64,000 nt of DNA from Pseudomonas putida (GTDB taxonomy: Bacteria; Pseudomonadota; Gammaproteobacteria; Pseudomonadales; Pseudomonadaceae), in assembly GCA_041879295.1 (NCBI GenBank), contig CP047152.1, positions 4,283,501-4,347,500 of the forward strand, given 5' to 3'. The notes beneath the pieces are model-generated. The model ran no database searches. It saw only the letters and a program-made list of their open reading frames with translations, and was not told the origin of the DNA. The translations under genes and the position numbers were made by a program. Positions 44,746 through 54,447 of this stretch are shown in pieces. How positions within the stretch are numbered: position 1 is the stretch's first letter; every line of letters begins with the position of its first letter.

Positions 44746-45558
44746 TTGGCCAAGATTCTCGTGGTTACTTCCGGCAAGGGGGGTGTGGGCAAGACCACTA
44801 CCAGCGCCGCCATTGGTACCGGCCTCGCACTGCGCGGCCACAAGACCGTCATTGTCGACTTCGACGTGGGCCTGCGTAACCTCGACCTGATCATGGGCTG
44901 CGAACGCCGCGTGGTGTACGACTTCGTCAACGTGGTCAACGGCGAAGCCAACCTGCAGCAGGCCCTGATCAAGGACAAGCGCCTCGAGAACCTGTACGTG
45001 CTGGCCGCCAGCCAGACCCGTGACAAGGACGCGCTGACCCAGGAAGGCGTGGAAAAGGTACTGATGGACCTGAAGAAAGACTTCGAGTACGTCATCTGCG
45101 ACTCGCCGGCCGGTATCGAAAAAGGTGCCCACCTGGCCATGTACTTCGCCGACGAAGCTATCGTGGTAACCAACCCGGAGGTTTCTTCGGTACGTGACTC
45201 CGACCGCATGCTGGGCATTCTGTCGAGCAAGTCGCGCCGCTCCGAAAACGGCGAAGAGCCGATCAAGGAGCATCTGCTGATCACCCGCTACCACCCAGAG
45301 CGCGTCGTCAAGGGTGAAATGCTGAGCGTGGCCGACGTCGAAGAAATCCTGTCGATCAAGCTCAAGGGTGTGATCCCGGAATCGCAGGCCGTCCTCAAGG
45401 CGTCCAACCAAGGTATCCCGGTCATTCTCGATGACCAGAGCGATGCCGGCCAGGCCTACAGTGATGCGGTCGACCGCCTGCTGGGCAAAGAGAAGCCGAT
45501 GCGCTTCATCGATGTACAGAAGAAGGGATTCTTCGAGCGCATTTTCGGGAGCAAATAA
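44746..45558 (+). CDS. minD: Septum-site determining ATPase MinD
   Basis: A 270-residue deviant Walker-A ATPase: KILVVTSGKGGVGKTTTSAA at the N-terminus, VIVDFDVGLRNLDLIMGCE, VICDSPAGIEKGA, and a C-terminal amphipathic membrane-targeting helix (KKGFFERIFGSK). It recruits MinC and, with MinE, oscillates. The start is TTG 44746 (TTGGCCAAG) with AGGGGTGAA upstream; an unusual but conserved start type for minD. It lies 3 bp before minE. Confidence 0.96.
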   Translation: MAKILVVTSGKGGVGKTTTSAAIGTGLALRGHKTVIVDFDVGLRNLDLIMGCERRVVYDFVNVVNGEANLQQALIKDKRLENLYVLAASQTRDKDALTQEGVEKVLMDLKKDFEYVICDSPAGIEKGAHLAMYFADEAIVVTNPEVSSVRDSDRMLGILSSKSRRSENGEEPIKEHLLITRYHPERVVKGEMLSVADVEEILSIKLKGVIPESQAVLKASNQGIPVILDDQSDAGQAYSDAVDRLLGKEKPMRFIDVQKKGFFERIFGSK

Positions 45559-45561
45559 ACC

Positions 45562-45816
45562 ATGAACCTTTTTGACTTCTTTCGTGGCAGACAGAAACAG
45601 TCCAGCGCGTCGGTAGCGAAAGAGCGTCTACAGATCATCGTGGCGCACGAGCGCGGCCAACGCAGCGAGCCGGACTACCTGCCCGCGCTGCAGAAAGAAC
45701 TGCTGGAAGTGATCCGCAAATATGTGAACATCGGCAACGATGACGTGCATATCGAACTGGAAAACCAGGGCAGCTGCTCGATTCTGGAGCTGAACATCAC
45801 CCTGCCGGATCGCTGA
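45562..45816 (+). CDS. minE: Cell division topological factor MinE
   Basis: An 84-residue MinE: membrane-targeting helix [20 protein letters not shown], anti-MinCD region [19 protein letters not shown], topological specificity domain with [17 protein letters not shown]. It stimulates MinD ATPase and confines MinCD to poles. Tightly linked to minD; a REP pair follows. Confidence 0.96.
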   Translation: MNLFDFFRGRQKQSSASVAKERLQIIVAHERGQRSEPDYLPALQKELLEVIRKYVNIGNDDVHIELENQGSCSILELNITLPDR

Positions 45817-45845
45817 TCCGCGTAGTCGACAATTTGGGGCTGCCT

Positions 45846-45928
45846 TGCAGCCCTTCGCGGGCAAGCCCGCTCCTACAGGGGAATGCATATCCTTTGTAGG
45901 AGCGGGCTTGCCCGCGAAGGGCCGCAAA
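45846..45928. repeat. Inverted REP pair after minE
   Basis: CAGCCCTTCGCGGGCAAGCC and its inverse AGCGGGCTTGCCCGCGAAGG, between minE and rluA. Probably ends or stabilises the min transcript. Confidence 0.85.
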
Positions 45929-45967
45929 GCGGCCCCAGCGTTTACTGCTATTTTCGTGAGACCTGTA

Positions 45968-46603
45968 ATGCCGCTGTCGAATGTCCAGATCCTCTTCGAA
46001 GACGCCGCCATCCTGGTGATCAACAAACCGACCCTGCTACTGTCGGTCCCTGGCCGTGCCGAGGACAACAAGGACTGCCTGATCACCCGCCTGCAGGAAA
46101 ACGGCTACCCCGATGCGCTGATCGTGCACCGTCTGGACTGGGAAACCTCCGGCATCATCCTGCTGGCACGCGATGCCGACAGCCACCGCGAGCTGTCGCG
46201 CCAGTTCCACGACCGCGAAACCGAAAAAGCCTACACCGCACTGTGCTGGGGCCAGCCGGCGCTCGACAGCGGCAGCATCGACCTGCCGCTGCGTTACGAC
46301 CCACCGACCAAACCACGGCATGTGGTGGACCACGAGCAGGGCAAGCACGCCCTGACCTTCTGGCGTATCGTCGAGCGCTGCGGCGATCACTGCCGGGTGG
46401 AGCTGACACCGATTACCGGGCGTTCGCACCAACTGCGCGTGCACATGCTGTCGATCGGGCACCCGCTGCTGGGTGATCGGTTATACGCCAACCCGCAAGC
46501 CCTGGCAGCTCATGAGCGGCTTTGTCTGCATGCCTCGATGCTGAGCTTTACCCACCCGGTGTCCGGGCAGCGGTTGAAGTTCGAGTGCCCGGCACCGTTC
46601 TGA
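45968..46603 (+). CDS. rluA: RluA-family pseudouridine synthase
   Basis: A 211-residue pseudouridine synthase: LFEDAAILVINKPTLLLSVP at the N-terminus, catalytic Asp in VHRLDWETSGIILLA near residue 58, ITGRSHQLRVHM, and LLGDRLYAN. It matches RluA, which modifies 23S rRNA U746 and tRNA U32. ATG 45968 gives the family N-terminus; the frame extends upstream through REP sequence and is not coding there. Confidence 0.93.
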   Translation: MPLSNVQILFEDAAILVINKPTLLLSVPGRAEDNKDCLITRLQENGYPDALIVHRLDWETSGIILLARDADSHRELSRQFHDRETEKAYTALCWGQPALDSGSIDLPLRYDPPTKPRHVVDHEQGKHALTFWRIVERCGDHCRVELTPITGRSHQLRVHMLSIGHPLLGDRLYANPQALAAHERLCLHASMLSFTHPVSGQRLKFECPAPF

Positions 46604-46619
46604 TTTCGCAGGGCCTGTA

Positions 46620-46713
46620 CCAGCCTCTTCGGCTAAAGCCGCACCCACAGGTACCGCGCCGCTCTCAGGGGCTGTGTTATACCTGTGGGAGCGGCTTTGG
46701 CCGCGAAGATGCA
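46620..46713. repeat. Inverted repeat pair, variant REP
   Basis: CAGCCTCTTCGGCTAAAGCC near 46621 and GAGCGGCTTTGGCCGCGAAG near 46690. The central sequence is the GGCTTTGGCC variant rather than the usual GGGTAAACC. Confidence 0.75.
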
Positions 46714-46770
46714 GACACAAATTGTCGACATTGTGCGTTAAACTCGCGCCACTGCTGTCTGGAGTGAGCT

Positions 46771-48060
46771 ATGCGCGATGCACTGAATACCGGCCTTATC
46801 GACTTTCTCAAGGCCTCCCCCACGCCCTTCCACGCCACCGCCAGCCTGGTCCAGCGCCTTGAGGCGGCCGGCTACAAGCGCTTGGACGAGCGCGACAGTT
46901 GGGACCCCGAGGGCGGCGGCCGCTACTACGTCACCCGCAACGATTCTTCAATCATCGCCATCAAACTGGGCACGCAGTCGCCGCTGCTCAGTGGCATCCG
47001 CATGGTCGGCGCCCACACTGACAGCCCGTGCTTGCGGGTCAAGCCTCAGCCCGAGCTTCAGCGCCAGGGCTTCCTGCAACTGGGCGTGGAAGTGTATGGC
47101 GGCGCGTTGCTGGCACCCTGGTTCGACCGCGACCTGTCGCTGGCCGGCCGCGTCACCTACCGCCGTGACGGCAAGGTCGAAAGCCAGCTGATCGACTTCA
47201 AGCTGCCAATCGCGATCATCCCCAACCTGGCGATCCACCTGAACCGCACCGCCAACGAAGGCTGGGCGATCAACCCGCAGAACGAACTGCCCCCCATCCT
47301 CGCCCAAGTGGCTGGTGACGAGCGCATCGACTTCCGCGCCCTGCTCACCGAGCAACTGGCCCGCGAGCATGAATTGATCGCCGACGTGGTGCTGGACTAC
47401 GAGCTGAGCTTCTACGACACGCAGGACGCCGCGCTGATCGGCCTGAATGGCGACTTCATCGCCGGCGCCCGCCTGGACAACCTGCTGTCGTGCTACGCCG
47501 GTTTGCAGGCCCTGCTGGCCGCCGATAGCGACGAAACCTGTGTGCTGGTGTGCAACGACCACGAAGAAGTCGGCAGTTGCTCGGCCTGCGGTGCCGATGG
47601 CCCGATGCTGGAGCAGACCCTGCAGCGCCTGCTGCCCGATGGCGACACCTATGTGCGCACCCTCCAGCGCTCGCTGATGGTGTCGGCCGACAACGCCCAC
47701 GGCGTGCATCCCAACTACGCCGACAAGCATGACGGCAACCACGGCCCCAAGCTCAACGCCGGGCCCGTGATCAAAGTGAACAACAACCAGCGCTACGCCA
47801 CCAACAGCGAGACTGCAGGGTTCTTCCGCCACTTGTGCATGGCCGAGGAAGTACCGGTGCAGAGCTTCGTGGTGCGCAGCGACATGGGCTGTGGCTCGAC
47901 CATCGGGCCGATCACCGCCAGCCACCTGGGTGTGCGCACGGTGGATATCGGTTTGCCGACATTTGCCATGCATTCCATTCGCGAGCTGTGCGGCAGCCAT
48001 GACCTGGCGCACCTGGTGAAGGTACTGACCGCGTTCTACCGTAGCCGCGAGCTGCCTTGA
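46771..48060 (+). CDS. apeB: M18-family aminopeptidase
   Basis: A 429-residue M18 peptidase: metal ligands His in [14 protein letters not shown] near residue 82, Asp in [14 protein letters not shown] near 236, Glu pair in [18 protein letters not shown] near 268, Asp and His in [17 protein letters not shown] near 370-405. Expected to be a zinc aminopeptidase removing acidic or neutral N-terminal residues, cytoplasmic. It follows rluA after a REP pair and is followed by a perfect hairpin at 48065-48114. Confidence 0.94.
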   Translation: MRDALNTGLIDFLKASPTPFHATASLVQRLEAAGYKRLDERDSWDPEGGGRYYVTRNDSSIIAIKLGTQSPLLSGIRMVGAHTDSPCLRVKPQPELQRQGFLQLGVEVYGGALLAPWFDRDLSLAGRVTYRRDGKVESQLIDFKLPIAIIPNLAIHLNRTANEGWAINPQNELPPILAQVAGDERIDFRALLTEQLAREHELIADVVLDYELSFYDTQDAALIGLNGDFIAGARLDNLLSCYAGLQALLAADSDETCVLVCNDHEEVGSCSACGADGPMLEQTLQRLLPDGDTYVRTLQRSLMVSADNAHGVHPNYADKHDGNHGPKLNAGPVIKVNNNQRYATNSETAGFFRHLCMAEEVPVQSFVVRSDMGCGSTIGPITASHLGVRTVDIGLPTFAMHSIRELCGSHDLAHLVKVLTAFYRSRELP

Positions 48061-48064
48061 TGCA

Positions 48065-48114
48065 AGCAGGCCCGGCCTTTTCGCGGGTATAACCGCGAAG
48101 AGGCCGGGCCTGCC
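48065..48114 (+). terminator. Strong hairpin after apeB
   Basis: GCAGGCCCGGCCTTTTCGCG and its inverse CGCGAAGAGGCCGGGCCTGC form a long stem immediately after the apeB stop. It is REP-derived and lacks a clear U tract, so it may act as a barrier or stabiliser rather than a classic terminator. Confidence 0.6.
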
Positions 48115-48196
48115 TGAACGTGCTCAAGGTCAATCACGCCTCGTTTGCCAAGCGCTATGCTTGTTACATGGCCCCACTGCAAAAGGATTGCTGTCC

Positions 48197-48364
48197 ATGT
48201 CCCCGTTCCTGTCTCTGTTCGTGCCGGTGTTCCTGTTCCTGATGCTGCTGACCATCGGCTTCAGCATGCGCGAACGCAACATCGGTGTACTGATGATGTG
48301 GATCGGCACCTTGGGTATTTTCGGCCTCACCTGCTGGAAGATCCTCGAGAAACTGCCGACATAA
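48197..48364 (+). CDS. Hypothetical two-helix membrane protein
   Basis: A 55-residue protein: TM helix SPFLSLFVPVFLFLMLLTIG, loop FSMRERN, second helix IGVLMMWIGTLGIFGLTCWK, and tail ILEKLPT. Unknown function. ATG 48197 has AAAGGA 9 nt upstream; the frame is open 12 codons more. It precedes the MscS-type gene by 44 bp and may be cotranscribed. Confidence 0.75.
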   Translation: MSPFLSLFVPVFLFLMLLTIGFSMRERNIGVLMMWIGTLGIFGLTCWKILEKLPT

Positions 48365-48408
48365 ACCTCTACACTCGGTCAATCGTTTGACCTGAGGTAG
48401 ATTTTCCA

Positions 48409-50574
48409 GTGCCTGCCCTCCTGCGTTACCTGTTCCTGCTGCTATTGCTTTTCATTGCCCCGGCACAAGCGGCGGGCCTGCCTGGCCTGCTGGGCGGCAG
48501 CGCGCCCGCGCAGCCAGAGGCCACCGAGCCGCTGGGCAAATCGCTGGACGAGGTGATCAAGAACCTCGAAAACGATCAGCAACGGGCCAAGCTGCTGGCC
48601 GACCTGAAAAAGCTGCGCGACGCCACCCGGCAATCGCAACCCAGCGTTGAACAGGGTGTGCTCGGCCTGATCGGCGGTGCCCTGCACGACTTTGAAAAAC
48701 AGTTCAGCGGCGATGCCAGTCCATTCCACCGCTGGGCCGCGGAAATCGAACAGGCCCAGGCCGAACTGGCGGAACTGGTGGTGCCCGTGCACCAATGGCC
48801 GGCGATCCTGTTCGGTTTTGCTGCAGTGATTGCCGTGTGGAGCGTGCTGGCCTATGCCTTCAACTGGGTCGGCCATCGGGTCCGCCTGCGCTTTGGCCTG
48901 AGCGAAGAACTGCCACAGCACCCGCGTACCTGGGACCTGGTGCGCTTTGCCTTGCGCAAGCTCGGCCCATGGTTGGTCGCGTTGGTGTTCACGGTGTACC
49001 TGAGTTTCGTGCTGCCGCCATCGCTGGGCAAATCCCTGGCCATGGTGCTGGCCTACGCACTGGTGGTCGGTACCTGCTTTTCGGCCATTTGCGTCATCGC
49101 CTTTTCCTTGCTGGACGGCCCACACCGCCACCGTGCCCTGCACATCCTGCGGCGCCAGGCGTTTCGCCCGTTGTGGCTGATCGGCAGCTTCGCCGCGTTT
49201 GGCGAGGCGATGAGCGATCCACGCATGCTGGTGGCCCTCGGTACTCACCTGGCCCACGCCCTGGCTACCTTGGCCAATGTGATTGCGGCGCTGTGCACCG
49301 GGTTGTTCATCCTGCGCTTCCGCCGCCCGATCGCCCACCTGATCCGCAACCAGCCACTGTCGAGGCGACTGACCCGACGCACCCTCAGCGATACCATCGA
49401 GATCCTCGGCAGCTTCTGGTTCATTCCGGCGCTGATCCTTGTGGCCATTTCGCTGTTCGCCACCTTCGTCTCCGCCGGCGACACCAGCACCGCCCTACGC
49501 CAGTCGCTGATGTGCACGGTGCTGGTGGTGGTGTGCATGGTGCTCAACGGCCTGGTGCGCCGCCATACTGCCAACCCCAAGCGGGCCAGCAAGCGCCAGG
49601 CGGTGTACACCGAGCGCCTGCGCAACTTCGGCTACCTGCTGGTGCACCTGTTCATCTGGCTGGTGTTCATCGAGTTGGGCCTGCGCGTGTGGGGCGTGTC
49701 GATGATCAGCTTCGCCGAGGGCGACGGCCATGACGTCAGCCTGCGCCTGCTGGGCCTGGCCGGTACGCTGATGGTGGCCTGGCTGGTATGGATCCTTGCC
49801 GACACCGCCGTACACCATGCCCTGGTGGGCTCGCGCCGGGGGCTGGCCAACGCCCGTGCGCAAACCATGATGCCGTTGATCCGCAACGTGATGTTCGTGG
49901 TCATCTTCATCATCGCGGTCATCGTCGCACTGGCCAACATGGGCATGAACGTCACCCCGCTGCTGGCCGGTGCCGGTGTGATCGGCCTGGCCATCGGTTT
50001 TGGCGCGCAGTCGCTGGTGGCCGACCTGATCACCGGCCTGTTCATCATCATCGAGGATTCGCTGGCCATCGACGACTATGTGGATGTCGGCGGCCACCTG
50101 GGCACGGTGGAAGGGCTGACCATTCGTACCGTGCGCCTGCGCGACATCGACGGCATTGTGCATACCATCCCGTTCAGCGAGATCAAGAGCATCAAGAACT
50201 ACTCGCGAGAGTTCGGCTACGCAATCTTCCGCGTGGCAATCCCGCACAGCATGAACATCGACCAGGCGATCACGCTGATTCGCGAAGTGGGGCAGAAGCT
50301 GCGCAATGACCCGCTGATGCGCCGCAACATCTGGTCACCGTTGGAGCTGCAGGGGGTGGAGAGCTTCGAGTCAGGCTCGGCGATCTTGCGGGCGCGGTTC
50401 AAGACCGCGCCGATCAAGCAGTGGGAGGTGTCGCGGGCATTCAACCTGGCCTTGAAGCGGCAACTGGACGAGGCCGGGCTTGACCTGGCAACGCCGCGGT
50501 TGTCGGTGCAGGTGGTGACAGCCGGTGGGGGTGGAATGACAGAGGCCGGTTCGCAGGAGCAGCCAGCACGCTAG
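48409..50574 (+). CDS. MscS-family mechanosensitive channel, large (YbiO-like)
   Basis: A 721-residue protein: signal peptide (LLRYLFLLLLLFIAPAQA-AG), a periplasmic region (about 25-125), about ten TM helices (125-510), then the MscS core with pore helix GMNVTPLLAGAGVIGLAIGF (TM3) and beta domain DYVDVGGHLGTVEGLTIRTV. Length and extra helices fit YbiO/MscM-type channels that release solutes on osmotic downshock. The start is GTG 48409 with TGAGGTAG upstream. Its TAG overlaps the stop of the convergent GntR gene. Confidence 0.9.
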   Translation: MPALLRYLFLLLLLFIAPAQAAGLPGLLGGSAPAQPEATEPLGKSLDEVIKNLENDQQRAKLLADLKKLRDATRQSQPSVEQGVLGLIGGALHDFEKQFSGDASPFHRWAAEIEQAQAELAELVVPVHQWPAILFGFAAVIAVWSVLAYAFNWVGHRVRLRFGLSEELPQHPRTWDLVRFALRKLGPWLVALVFTVYLSFVLPPSLGKSLAMVLAYALVVGTCFSAICVIAFSLLDGPHRHRALHILRRQAFRPLWLIGSFAAFGEAMSDPRMLVALGTHLAHALATLANVIAALCTGLFILRFRRPIAHLIRNQPLSRRLTRRTLSDTIEILGSFWFIPALILVAISLFATFVSAGDTSTALRQSLMCTVLVVVCMVLNGLVRRHTANPKRASKRQAVYTERLRNFGYLLVHLFIWLVFIELGLRVWGVSMISFAEGDGHDVSLRLLGLAGTLMVAWLVWILADTAVHHALVGSRRGLANARAQTMMPLIRNVMFVVIFIIAVIVALANMGMNVTPLLAGAGVIGLAIGFGAQSLVADLITGLFIIIEDSLAIDDYVDVGGHLGTVEGLTIRTVRLRDIDGIVHTIPFSEIKSIKNYSREFGYAIFRVAIPHSMNIDQAITLIREVGQKLRNDPLMRRNIWSPLELQGVESFESGSAILRARFKTAPIKQWEVSRAFNLALKRQLDEAGLDLATPRLSVQVVTAGGGGMTEAGSQEQPAR

Positions 50575-51284
50575 CCTGCCTGCGCCCTGATGCGAATGGC
50601 ATCATGCCGCCAATACTCGAGGTCGCAGTCGATCAGGTGCCCATGCTGGTCACTGTTGACCCGGGTAATGTGCAACCCCGGGCTGCCCGCCGACACTTTC
50701 AAGGCACTGGCCGCCTCCACCGGCAACGCTGTCGGCAGGATCTCGAAGCACACCTGCCCGTATTCGATGCCATACACCCGCCCATAAATCTCGGTCAGTG
50801 ACTGCGCCAGGTCGTGTTCAAGAATGCCGGGAAAGTACCGGGGGTTGAGGTAGTGCTCGGCATACAGCACCGCCCGCCCGTCAATCCGCCGTAACCGGCA
50901 GACGCGCACCACGCTGGACAACGCCGGCAGCTGCAAGCGTGCACAAATGGCCGCCGAAGCCGGCTGCAGCCTCGCCGACAGCAGTTCGGTACTGGCCACC
51001 CGCCCCTGATCGCGCACCATGGCATGGAAGTGGCTGCGCTCGATCAGGTCGTAGGTCAAGCGCTGCGGTGCAACGAACCAGCCTCGGCGCTCTTCGCGGT
51101 AGATCAGGCCTTGGGCCTCCAGCTGCACCAACGCCTCACGCAGGGTAATGCGCGTGGTGTCGAACACCTCGCTGAGCCGCCGCTCGGCCGGCAGCTTGCC
51201 GCCCGGCGCCAGCAGACCATGCTCGATCTGCTCCTGCAGGGCATGACAGATGGCTGTTACCGCACGCGGGGGCGTCGACTGCAT
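50571..51284 (-). CDS. GntR-family (HutC/UTRA) transcriptional regulator
   Basis: A 237-residue GntR regulator: winged helix (about 10-70) with GGKLPAERRLSEVF, TTRITLREALVQLEAQGLIY, and a UTRA ligand domain (about 85-235) with VCRLRRIDGRAVLYAEHYLN and ITRVNSDQHGHLIDCDLEYW. Divergent from the ABC/phosphatase operon at 51611, so it probably controls it. ATG 51284 has AGGTAACC upstream. The signal may be a phosphonate or phosphoester, as for AEP-related GntR proteins. Confidence 0.87.
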   Translation of the reverse strand: MQSTPPRAVTAICHALQEQIEHGLLAPGGKLPAERRLSEVFDTTRITLREALVQLEAQGLIYREERRGWFVAPQRLTYDLIERSHFHAMVRDQGRVASTELLSARLQPASAAICARLQLPALSSVVRVCRLRRIDGRAVLYAEHYLNPRYFPGILEHDLAQSLTEIYGRVYGIEYGQVCFEILPTALPVEAASALKVSAGSPGLHITRVNSDQHGHLIDCDLEYWRHDAIRIRAQAG

Positions 51285-51299
51285 CAAAAGGTTACCTAT

Positions 51300-51313
51300 C
51301 TGGACTAGTCCAG
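51300..51313. promoter_or_regulatory. Candidate GntR operator
   Basis: CTGGACTAGTCCAG, a perfect 14-bp palindrome 16 bp upstream of the GntR gene start. The shape is that of HutC-subfamily operators (TGGNCTANNCCA). Confidence 0.6.
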
Positions 51314-51523
51314 CCCCATTACAGGGCATTTGGAGAACAGTGCAAGCCTATGCAGGGCTGATGAACATCCTGTGACAAAGCTTAGGCCAGCCATTGCCAG
51401 AAACGCGCCAAGCCAGCAGAGCCGGGGCGATTACCTGGTCTACGCTGTAGCTTCAGGGCCCTTGCCGGCCCCCTGCCTACATCAAACTGTCACGCAAGCG
51501 GCCTACCTTGGCTCAAGGTTTGC

Positions 51524-51535
51524 TGACCTAGACCA
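51524..51535. promoter_or_regulatory. Candidate second GntR operator
   Basis: TGACCTAGACCA, matching TGGTCTAGACCA with one perfect half-site, about 75 bp before the SBP gene. A further half-site TGGTCTA is at 51436. An ACCTTG-GCT-CAAGGT inverted repeat lies just before it (51505-51519). The rest of the 326-bp divergent region shows nothing else. Confidence 0.5.
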
Positions 51536-51610
51536 AAGGTGCCAGTCAAAGGCTTGCAACGGCTTTACCCAGAATAATGATCGCAAGGCACCCACCCAAA
51601 GGAGCTTCGG

Positions 51611-52675
51611 ATGAAAAAGTTCTTCATGGCGTCACTGCTCGGTTCGGCCATCGCGTTGTGCACCACGGCCATGGCCGCCGGCACTGACCTCAAGGCCCTG
51701 GAAGACGCCGCCCGCAAGGAAGGCACTGTCAACAGCGTGGGCATGCCCGACGCCTGGGCCAACTGGAAAGGCACCTGGGAAGACCTGGCCAGCAAGTACG
51801 GCCTCAAGCACAGCGACACCGACATGAGCTCGGCGCAGGAACTGGCCAAGTTCGAAGCCGAGAAAGATAACGCCAGCGCCGACATCGGTGACGTGGGTGC
51901 CGCTTTCGGCCCGATCGCGGTGACCAAGGGCGTCAGCCAGCCTTACAAGCCAAGCACCTGGGACCAGGTGCCGGAATGGGCCAAGGACAAGGACGGCCAC
52001 TGGGCGCTGGCCTATACCGGCACCATCGCCTTCATCATCAACAAGGACCTGGTCAAGGAAGAAGAACGGCCGAAAACCTGGCATGACCTGGAAAAAGGCA
52101 AGTACAAGGTTGCCATTGGCGACGTCGGCACCGCCGCCCAGGCCGCCAACGGTGTGCTGGCTGCGGCCATCGCCTACAAAGGTGACGAGCAGAACATCCA
52201 GCCGGGCCTGCAGTTGTTCACCAAACTGGCGCAGCAGAAGCGCCTGTCGCTGGCCAACCCGACCATCCAGACCCTGGAAAAGGGCGAAGTGGAAGTTGGC
52301 GTGGTGTGGGACTTCAACGGCCTGAGCTACCGTGAACAGATCGATCCCAAGCGTTTTGAAGTGCTGATTCCCTCGGACGGCTCGGTGATTTCCGGCTATA
52401 CCACGGTCATCAACAAGTACGCCAAGCACCCCAACGCGGCCAAACTGACCCGTGAATACATCTTCAGCGATGCCGGGCAGATCAACCTGGCCAAGGGGCA
52501 CGCGCGGCCGATCCGGGCCGAGCACCTGAAACTGCCGGCGGATGTGCAGGCCAAGCTGCTGCCCAACGACCAGTACGGTGCCGCCCAGCCGATCAAGAAT
52601 GCCGAGGCCTGGGAAGCCACCTCGAAGAAACTGCCGCAGATGTGGCAGGAGCAGGTGATCATCGAGATGGAGTAA
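51611..52675 (+). CDS. ABC-transporter periplasmic binding protein
   Basis: A 354-residue type-1 extracellular solute-binding protein with signal peptide (MKKFFMASLLGSAIALCTTA-MA). The core shows ADIGDVGAAFGPIAVTKGVS, WALAYTGTIAFIINKDLV, KYKVAIGDVGTAAQAANGVL and EVEVGVVWDFNGLSYREQ. It resembles the family of iron, spermidine or 2-aminoethylphosphonate binders; the operon context (phosphatase-fold hydrolase, HAD phosphatase) favours a phosphorus compound, but this is inference. Confidence 0.85.
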   Translation: MKKFFMASLLGSAIALCTTAMAAGTDLKALEDAARKEGTVNSVGMPDAWANWKGTWEDLASKYGLKHSDTDMSSAQELAKFEAEKDNASADIGDVGAAFGPIAVTKGVSQPYKPSTWDQVPEWAKDKDGHWALAYTGTIAFIINKDLVKEEERPKTWHDLEKGKYKVAIGDVGTAAQAANGVLAAAIAYKGDEQNIQPGLQLFTKLAQQKRLSLANPTIQTLEKGEVEVGVVWDFNGLSYREQIDPKRFEVLIPSDGSVISGYTTVINKYAKHPNAAKLTREYIFSDAGQINLAKGHARPIRAEHLKLPADVQAKLLPNDQYGAAQPIKNAEAWEATSKKLPQMWQEQVIIEME

Positions 52676-52689
52676 GGGGCCGGGCTTTG

Positions 52690-52778
52690 TAGCGCCTGAT
52701 CCGGCCCTTTCGCGGGTAAACCCGCTCCTACACAGGGATACGCGATACATGTAGGAGCGGGTTTACCCGCGAAGGTGC
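52690..52778. repeat. Inverted REP pair inside the ABC operon
   Basis: CGGCCCTTTCGCGGGTAAAC near 52702 and GAGCGGGTTTACCCGCGAAG near 52755. Such a position often gives high binding-protein mRNA relative to the permease genes. Confidence 0.85.
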
Positions 52779-52804
52779 CAACGCGGTTCATGACTGGAGA
52801 AAAC

Positions 52805-53611
52805 ATGCAACACAACGTCATCCTGGTCCTGCTCGACGGCCTCAACTACCAGGTCGCCCACCACGCGATGGGCCACCTGCACGCCTACGTCGAGGCCGAC
52901 CGTGCCGCGCTGTACCGCGTGGAATGCGAGCTGCCATCGCTGTCGCGGCCGCTGTACGAATGCATTCTTACCGGCGTGCCGCCAATCGACAGCGGCATCG
53001 TGCACAACAACATCAACCGCCTGTCCAACCAGCGCAGCGTGTTTCACTACGCACGCGAGGCCAATCTGGGCACTGCAGCGGCCGCGTACCACTGGATGAG
53101 CGAGCTGTACAACCGCTCGCCCTTCGACCCGCAGCGTGACCGCCACACCCACGCGCCAAAGCTGCCGATCCAGCACGGGCTGTTCTACTGGGACGACCGT
53201 TACCCCGATTCGCACCTTCTGGCCGATGGCGAGTACCTGCGCCGCCGCCACGCCCCCAACTTCCTGCTGGTGCATCCGATGAGCGTTGACGACGTGGGTC
53301 ACCGCCACGGCCTGGACAGCAGCCAGTATCGCAACGCTGCGCGCAGCGTCGACATCCTGCTGGCCGACTACCTGCCCGGCTGGCTCGAGGAGGGCTATCA
53401 GGTATTGGTCACCGCCGACCACGGCATGAACAACGACCGCTCGCACAACGGCCTGCTGGCTGAAGAACGTGAGGTGCCGCTGTTCGTCTTCGGCGACGCC
53501 TTCAGCCTGGACCCGGCCGCCAAGCCGCTGCAGACCGAACTGTGCGGCACCATCTGTGAACTGCTGGGCGCCGCGCATGACAAGACGGTTTGCCGGGAGC
53601 TGCTGAAGTGA
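52805..53611 (+). CDS. Alkaline-phosphatase-superfamily hydrolase
   Basis: A 268-residue cytoplasmic protein of the alkaline phosphatase/phosphodiesterase superfamily: N-terminal MQHNVILVLLDGLNYQVAHH (metal Asp), nucleophile region SLSRPLYECILTGVPP, and metal ligands in SVDDVGHRHG and VTADHGMNND. Members include phosphonoacetate hydrolase and nucleotide pyrophosphatases; the substrate here is unknown. ATG 52805 has GGAGAAAAC upstream. The stop overlaps the permease start (GTGA). Confidence 0.85.
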   Translation: MQHNVILVLLDGLNYQVAHHAMGHLHAYVEADRAALYRVECELPSLSRPLYECILTGVPPIDSGIVHNNINRLSNQRSVFHYAREANLGTAAAAYHWMSELYNRSPFDPQRDRHTHAPKLPIQHGLFYWDDRYPDSHLLADGEYLRRRHAPNFLLVHPMSVDDVGHRHGLDSSQYRNAARSVDILLADYLPGWLEEGYQVLVTADHGMNNDRSHNGLLAEEREVPLFVFGDAFSLDPAAKPLQTELCGTICELLGAAHDKTVCRELLK

Positions 53612-54447
53612 GTGGCGGTATACGTGGCCGCTACCTGGCCCTGCTCTGCCTGCTACCGTTCGCCGTGTTCTTCGTCATCTTCCAGGTCGCCCCGCTGGCC
53701 TGGGTGGCGATCAACAGCCTGCAATCGGAAGCCGGCTGGGGCATCGACAACTTCAGCAAGGTGTTCGCGTCCAAGTTCTACCTGCAGGCGTTGCAACGCA
53801 GCCTGGAAATCAGCTTCTGGTCGAGCGTGTTCGGCATCGTCATTGCTACCCTCGGCGCCTACTCGCTGCGCCAGGTGGACTCGAAGCTGCGCGACTTCGT
53901 CAGCGCCTTCGCCAACATGACCAGCAACTTTGCCGGCGTACCACTGGCCTTTGCCTTCATCATCCTGCTCGGTTTCAACGGCGCGCTGACCCTGCTGCTG
54001 AAACAGATCGGCCTGCTGGAAGACTTCAGTATCTATTCCAAAAGCGGGCTGATCCTGGTGTACACCTACTTCCAGATCCCGCTGGGCGTATTGCTGCTGT
54101 ACCCCGCCTTCGATGCCCTGCGCGAAGACTGGCGCGAGTCAGCCGCGCTGCTGGGCGCCAACCACTGGCAGTACTGGCGACACATCGGCCTGCCGGTACT
54201 GGCCCCGGCACTGCTGGGCACCTTCGTCATCCTGCTGGCCAACGCCCTCGGCGCCTACGCCACCGTGTACGCACTGACCACCGGCAACTTCAACGTACTG
54301 CCAATCCGCATCGCCGGCCTGGTGGCGGGCGACATCAGCCTCGATCCGAACCTGGCCAGCGCCCTGGCGATGGTGCTGGTGGGGCTGATGACGCTGGTCA
54401 CGGTGGTGCATCAATGGCTGCTGAAAAGGAGCTACCATGCGCGCTGA
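53608..54447 (+). CDS. ABC permease, component 1
   Basis: A 279-residue inner-membrane permease with six TM helices (LALLCLLPFAVFFVIFQVAP, FSIYSKSGLILVYTYFQIPL and others). The EAA-like coupling loop is DALREDWRESAALLGANHWQ. GTG 53608 overlaps the hydrolase stop, showing coupling. Paired with the next permease. Confidence 0.88.
   Translation: MSGGIRGRYLALLCLLPFAVFFVIFQVAPLAWVAINSLQSEAGWGIDNFSKVFASKFYLQALQRSLEISFWSSVFGIVIATLGAYSLRQVDSKLRDFVSAFANMTSNFAGVPLAFAFIILLGFNGALTLLLKQIGLLEDFSIYSKSGLILVYTYFQIPLGVLLLYPAFDALREDWRESAALLGANHWQYWRHIGLPVLAPALLGTFVILLANALGAYATVYALTTGNFNVLPIRIAGLVAGDISLDPNLASALAMVLVGLMTLVTVVHQWLLKRSYHAR

Noticed and set aside
48442..49338. Long minus-strand frame opposite the MscS-type gene
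   Set aside because: Fully antisense to a well-supported membrane channel; His/Gln-rich shadow composition.
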